Position numbers and translations under genes: made by a program. The notes beneath the pieces were generated by a model. It saw only the letters and a program-made list of their open reading frames with translations, was not told the origin of the DNA and did not search any database. From the NCBI GenBank assembly GCA_021807585.1, contig JAKBCQ010000077.1, positions 1 to 8,053 on the forward strand: DNA of 8,053 bases. Reading direction: 5' to 3'. Below are positions 6,703 to 8,053 of the stretch, one piece after another. Each line of letters opens with the position of its first letter. The first letter of the stretch is position 1. This stretch comes from Planctomycetota bacterium. Its GTDB lineage: Bacteria; Planctomycetota; Planctomycetia; Isosphaerales; Isosphaeraceae.

Positions 6703-6711
6703 TGGTACAAT
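6703..6711 (+). promoter_or_regulatory. Candidate extended -10 element of the overlapping gene pair
   Basis: TGGTACAAT matches the TG-N-TACAAT pattern found twice on the minus strand. No good -35 hexamer is seen at the expected distance. A start near 6718 would leave a leader of about 185 nt before the ATG at 6904. Confidence 0.35.
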
Positions 6712-6903
6712 GATGCGACGTTTGCTTTTCAACCGAGTCGCGATCGATCGTCCTCGCCGTGATCGAAACGGCGATCTCATCGCCTCAGAAAACCGATTGT
6801 TCGCGCCCGTAGGTATTCAGCCGTTCGCTGATCGGCAAAGCGCCGGACGTTCCGATTCGCCGAATCGATCAGCCGAATCCGATCGAGAGAGCTTTACGAA
6901 TCC

Positions 6904-7095
6904 ATGGATAAAGTTGTCGTCGTATCCCGATCGTTTGATGAAGCGGATCGAGCCGACAAGGCTTATTATCGATCGCTCACCCCGCACCGTCGTCTGGAAA
7001 TCATGCTTGAACTCAACCGCCGCCATCCCAGTGGAGAACAAGATGAATCTTCCGCAAGACTTCAAAGAGTTTATAGAATTATTAAATTTACATAA
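6904..7095 (+). CDS. Small protein encoded upstream of and overlapping the nucleotidyltransferase gene
   Basis: Protein of 63 residues in three parts: an N-terminal stretch DKVVVVSRSFDEADRAD, a charged helix YYRSLTPHRRLEIMLELNRR, and a C-terminal ARLQRVYRIIKFT. I recall small proteins with the same layout (EADxAYY, SLTPxxRLxxxLEL, RLxRVYR) directly before this type of nucleotidyltransferase in planctomycetes and other bacteria, so I treat it as real and as the partner of the next gene. Its function is unknown; an antitoxin-like or regulatory partner is possible. It is cytoplasmic by appearance, with no signal or membrane segment. Its ribosome binding site is weak: GAGAGA lies about 13 bases upstream. 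It overlaps the next gene by 53 bases in another frame, and the next gene's GGAG lies within it, which suggests translational coupling. It could be a shadow frame, but the pattern argues against that. Confidence 0.68.
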   Translation: MDKVVVVSRSFDEADRADKAYYRSLTPHRRLEIMLELNRRHPSGEQDESSARLQRVYRIIKFT

Positions 7096-7498
7096 TGTGA
7101 AATACCTCGTCACGGGGGGGTACGCCGTCTGTTATCATGAATACCCTCGGATGACGGGCCACATCGATTTCATTGTCGAAAGATCCGGCGAAAACGCGGC
7201 GAGGATCGAAGCGGTGTTGATCGCGTTCGGCTTCGGCGAACTCGGCCTTACGGCGAACGACTTCATCGAGCCCGATACGATCGTGCAATTGGGCTTTCCC
7301 CCGAACCGCATTGATATCATAACATCTATAAGCGGAGTGACGTTCGACGAAGCCTGGAGGGATCGTATTCCCGACGAAATCGACGGATCGCCGTTGAATT
7401 TTATCGGCAAGCAAGCTCTCATCGCAAACAAAAAGGCGTCGGGTCGTCCCAAGGATCTCGCCGATTGCCACGCCCTTTCCGATCCGGGCGTTTCTTGA
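7043..7498 (+). CDS. Nucleotidyltransferase-fold protein (AbiEii/DUF6036-like) with an altered DxD motif
   Basis: Protein of 151 residues, typical in length for small stand-alone nucleotidyltransferase-fold proteins. It has the Gly-Gly signature (Gly25, Gly26 in YLVTGGYAVCYH), then TGHIDFIV (38-45) where the family normally has a DxD pair, then NRIDIITSISG (88-98) with Asp91 as the likely third acidic residue, and the conserved closing segment NKKASGRPKDLAD (129-141). His40 stands where the first catalytic Asp is expected; Asp42 and Asp91 are kept. Such proteins transfer nucleotides to protein or RNA targets, and some act in toxin-antitoxin or abortive infection modules. The target here is unknown, and activity may be reduced or lost. 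I chose ATG 7043 because GGAG lies six bases upstream and the family pattern begins there. The in-frame ATG at 6710 adds 111 residues of non-protein character. The gene overlaps the preceding small gene by 53 bases. Confidence 0.85.
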   Translation: MNLPQDFKEFIELLNLHNVKYLVTGGYAVCYHEYPRMTGHIDFIVERSGENAARIEAVLIAFGFGELGLTANDFIEPDTIVQLGFPPNRIDIITSISGVTFDEAWRDRIPDEIDGSPLNFIGKQALIANKKASGRPKDLADCHALSDPGVS

Positions 7499-7949
7499 CG
7501 CATCACTCGTCCAATCGGTCAGCTCCGCACCCCGTGAATCGGGATCGTTGGACAAGGCTTGGATTGATGCGATTCGCCGATACCTCAAAGCCGGACCGCG
7601 AAACCTTCGCGAATCATCGCTTGGTGAATCCTCACAAAACGGTTGAATACGACCAAAATTGATTCGAATATATATATATTGTATATCATAAATCGCCTTC
7701 GCCGACCTCGTCTCGTTTGAACGGCGTCAAATTCGTGAGCGATGGAATTCGAATCGGCTCAAGCGAAACCAAAATCACGCTTCGTGGTTTAGTGTTTTAT
7801 CAGTGCGAGATTCGACGAAACGAAACGCGCCGAGACGACCGGCGGACGCTGTTTGCTCGCACCGGTCAACCCTAGCTCGATTGATCCATCCGATTCGGAA
7901 ACCCGATTCGACGACAACCCCCGATAGCGCTCCATCCGGGAGAATTCTT
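7499..7949. other. Intergenic region after the nucleotidyltransferase gene
   Basis: No gene is supported in these 451 bases. Short open frames (7465-7662 plus, 7775-7969 minus) look like noise. Possible structures are an imperfect stem-loop at 7509-7553, a six-base stem CGCGAA/TTCGCG at 7597-7611, an AT-rich tract at 7659-7692 including the perfect palindrome AATATATATATATT (7667-7680), and an eight-base stem at 7772-7790. TTGATT (7659-7664) and TATATC (7682-7687), 17 bases apart, could be a weak plus-strand promoter for the gene at 7950, though far upstream of it. Confidence 0.55.
7772..7800 (+). terminator. Weak candidate hairpin terminator
   Basis: AAATCACG (7772-7779) and CGTGGTTT (7783-7790) pair as an eight-base stem (one T-G pair) with a CTT loop, followed by AGTGTTTTAT. 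The stem is short, the tail is only moderately T-rich, and it lies 270 bases after the nucleotidyltransferase stop. On the minus strand it is also followed by a partial T run, so its direction is uncertain. Confidence 0.22.
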
Positions 7950-8053
7950 ATGAATCGCCGAACTCTCATTATCCCGGTCGCTCTGATCGCGCTCGGACTG
8001 ATTACCCCCTCGGCGTTTGGACGAGGACGATCGCACGGCGGCGGGCACGGCGG
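7950..8053 (+). CDS. N-terminus of a secreted Gly/His-rich protein (partial)
   Basis: The first 34 codons of a gene that runs off the window. Residues 1-24 form a signal peptide: Arg3 and Arg4, a hydrophobic core LIIPVALIALGLI, then TPSAFG with a likely cleavage site near Ala-Phe-Gly. The visible mature part is rich in Arg, Gly, Ser and His (GRGRSHGGGHG). GGGAG at 7938-7942 lies seven bases before the ATG. A small exported Gly/His-rich protein could bind metal or be a structural envelope protein, but too little is visible to decide. Confidence 0.75.
   Translation, partial: MNRRTLIIPVALIALGLITPSAFGRGRSHGGGHG

Larger units (their letters stand above)
6377..6903. other. Divergent intergenic region between the small membrane protein and the overlapping gene pair
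   Basis: No gene is supported in these 527 bases. Long open frames cross it (an upstream extension of 5999-6376 and one from 6710 into the nucleotidyltransferase) but both read as Arg/Ser-rich non-protein. Two promoter-like elements face away from each other (6558-6566 minus, 6703-6711 plus). A ten-base perfect palindrome AAGACGTCTT lies at 6645-6654 between them. If both promoters are real, each gene has a leader of roughly 175-190 nt. Confidence 0.6.

Noticed and set aside
6710..7042. An N-terminal extension of the nucleotidyltransferase by 111 residues
   Set aside because: The extension is Arg/Ser-rich with no fold, overlaps the more protein-like 6904-7095 frame, and begins within the putative -10 element. 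ATG 7043 has a good GGAG site.
7088..7588. Minus-strand frames opposite the nucleotidyltransferase
   Set aside because: They are antisense shadows with no domain pattern; the plus-strand product matches a known fold.

Overview
The window looks like chromosomal DNA of a planctomycete, probably in or near the Isosphaeraceae/Gemmata lineages. This is inferred from gene content. There is a secreted protein joining a planctomycete-type cytochrome c domain (CXXCH) to a long WD40 array. There is a helix-turn-helix protein with repeated Ser-Asp-Ser-Asp-Val motifs and a C-terminal membrane anchor. GC content is moderately high and the DNA is very rich in the palindrome CGATCG. No rRNA, tRNA, CRISPR array, transposase or phage gene was seen.

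Layout. Bases 1-316 hold no convincing gene and end in a possible promoter. The cytochrome-WD40 gene (317-2611, +) converges on a minus-strand block that, in transcription order, runs: a small one-membrane-segment protein (6376-5999), the 600-residue HTH/SDSDV/tail-anchored protein (5876-4074, followed by a clear hairpin terminator at 4012-4035), an OmpA-like lipoprotein (3945-3124), and an AhpD-like carboxymuconolactone decarboxylase family protein (3070-2657). Only the last two are close enough (53 bp) to suggest co-transcription. The terminator and a putative promoter separate the others.

From 6377 to 6903 lies a divergent intergenic region. To its right are two overlapping plus-strand genes: a 63-residue protein (6904-7095) and a 151-residue nucleotidyltransferase-fold protein (7043-7498) whose start codon and ribosome binding site lie inside the first gene. 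This resembles a recurrent two-gene module and could be toxin-antitoxin-like. In this copy the DxD catalytic signature reads HxD. After a 451-base gap, a secreted Gly/His-rich protein begins at 7950 and runs off the window.

How the genes relate: the cytochrome-WD40 protein, the lipoprotein, the anchored HTH protein and the 7950 protein are all envelope or secreted products, but nothing ties them into one pathway. The most interesting items are the overlapping gene pair with the altered catalytic residue, the membrane-tethered HTH protein with three repeat families and an awkward predicted topology, a shared TGNTACAAT promoter-like motif before three transcription units, and the strong CGATCG excess.
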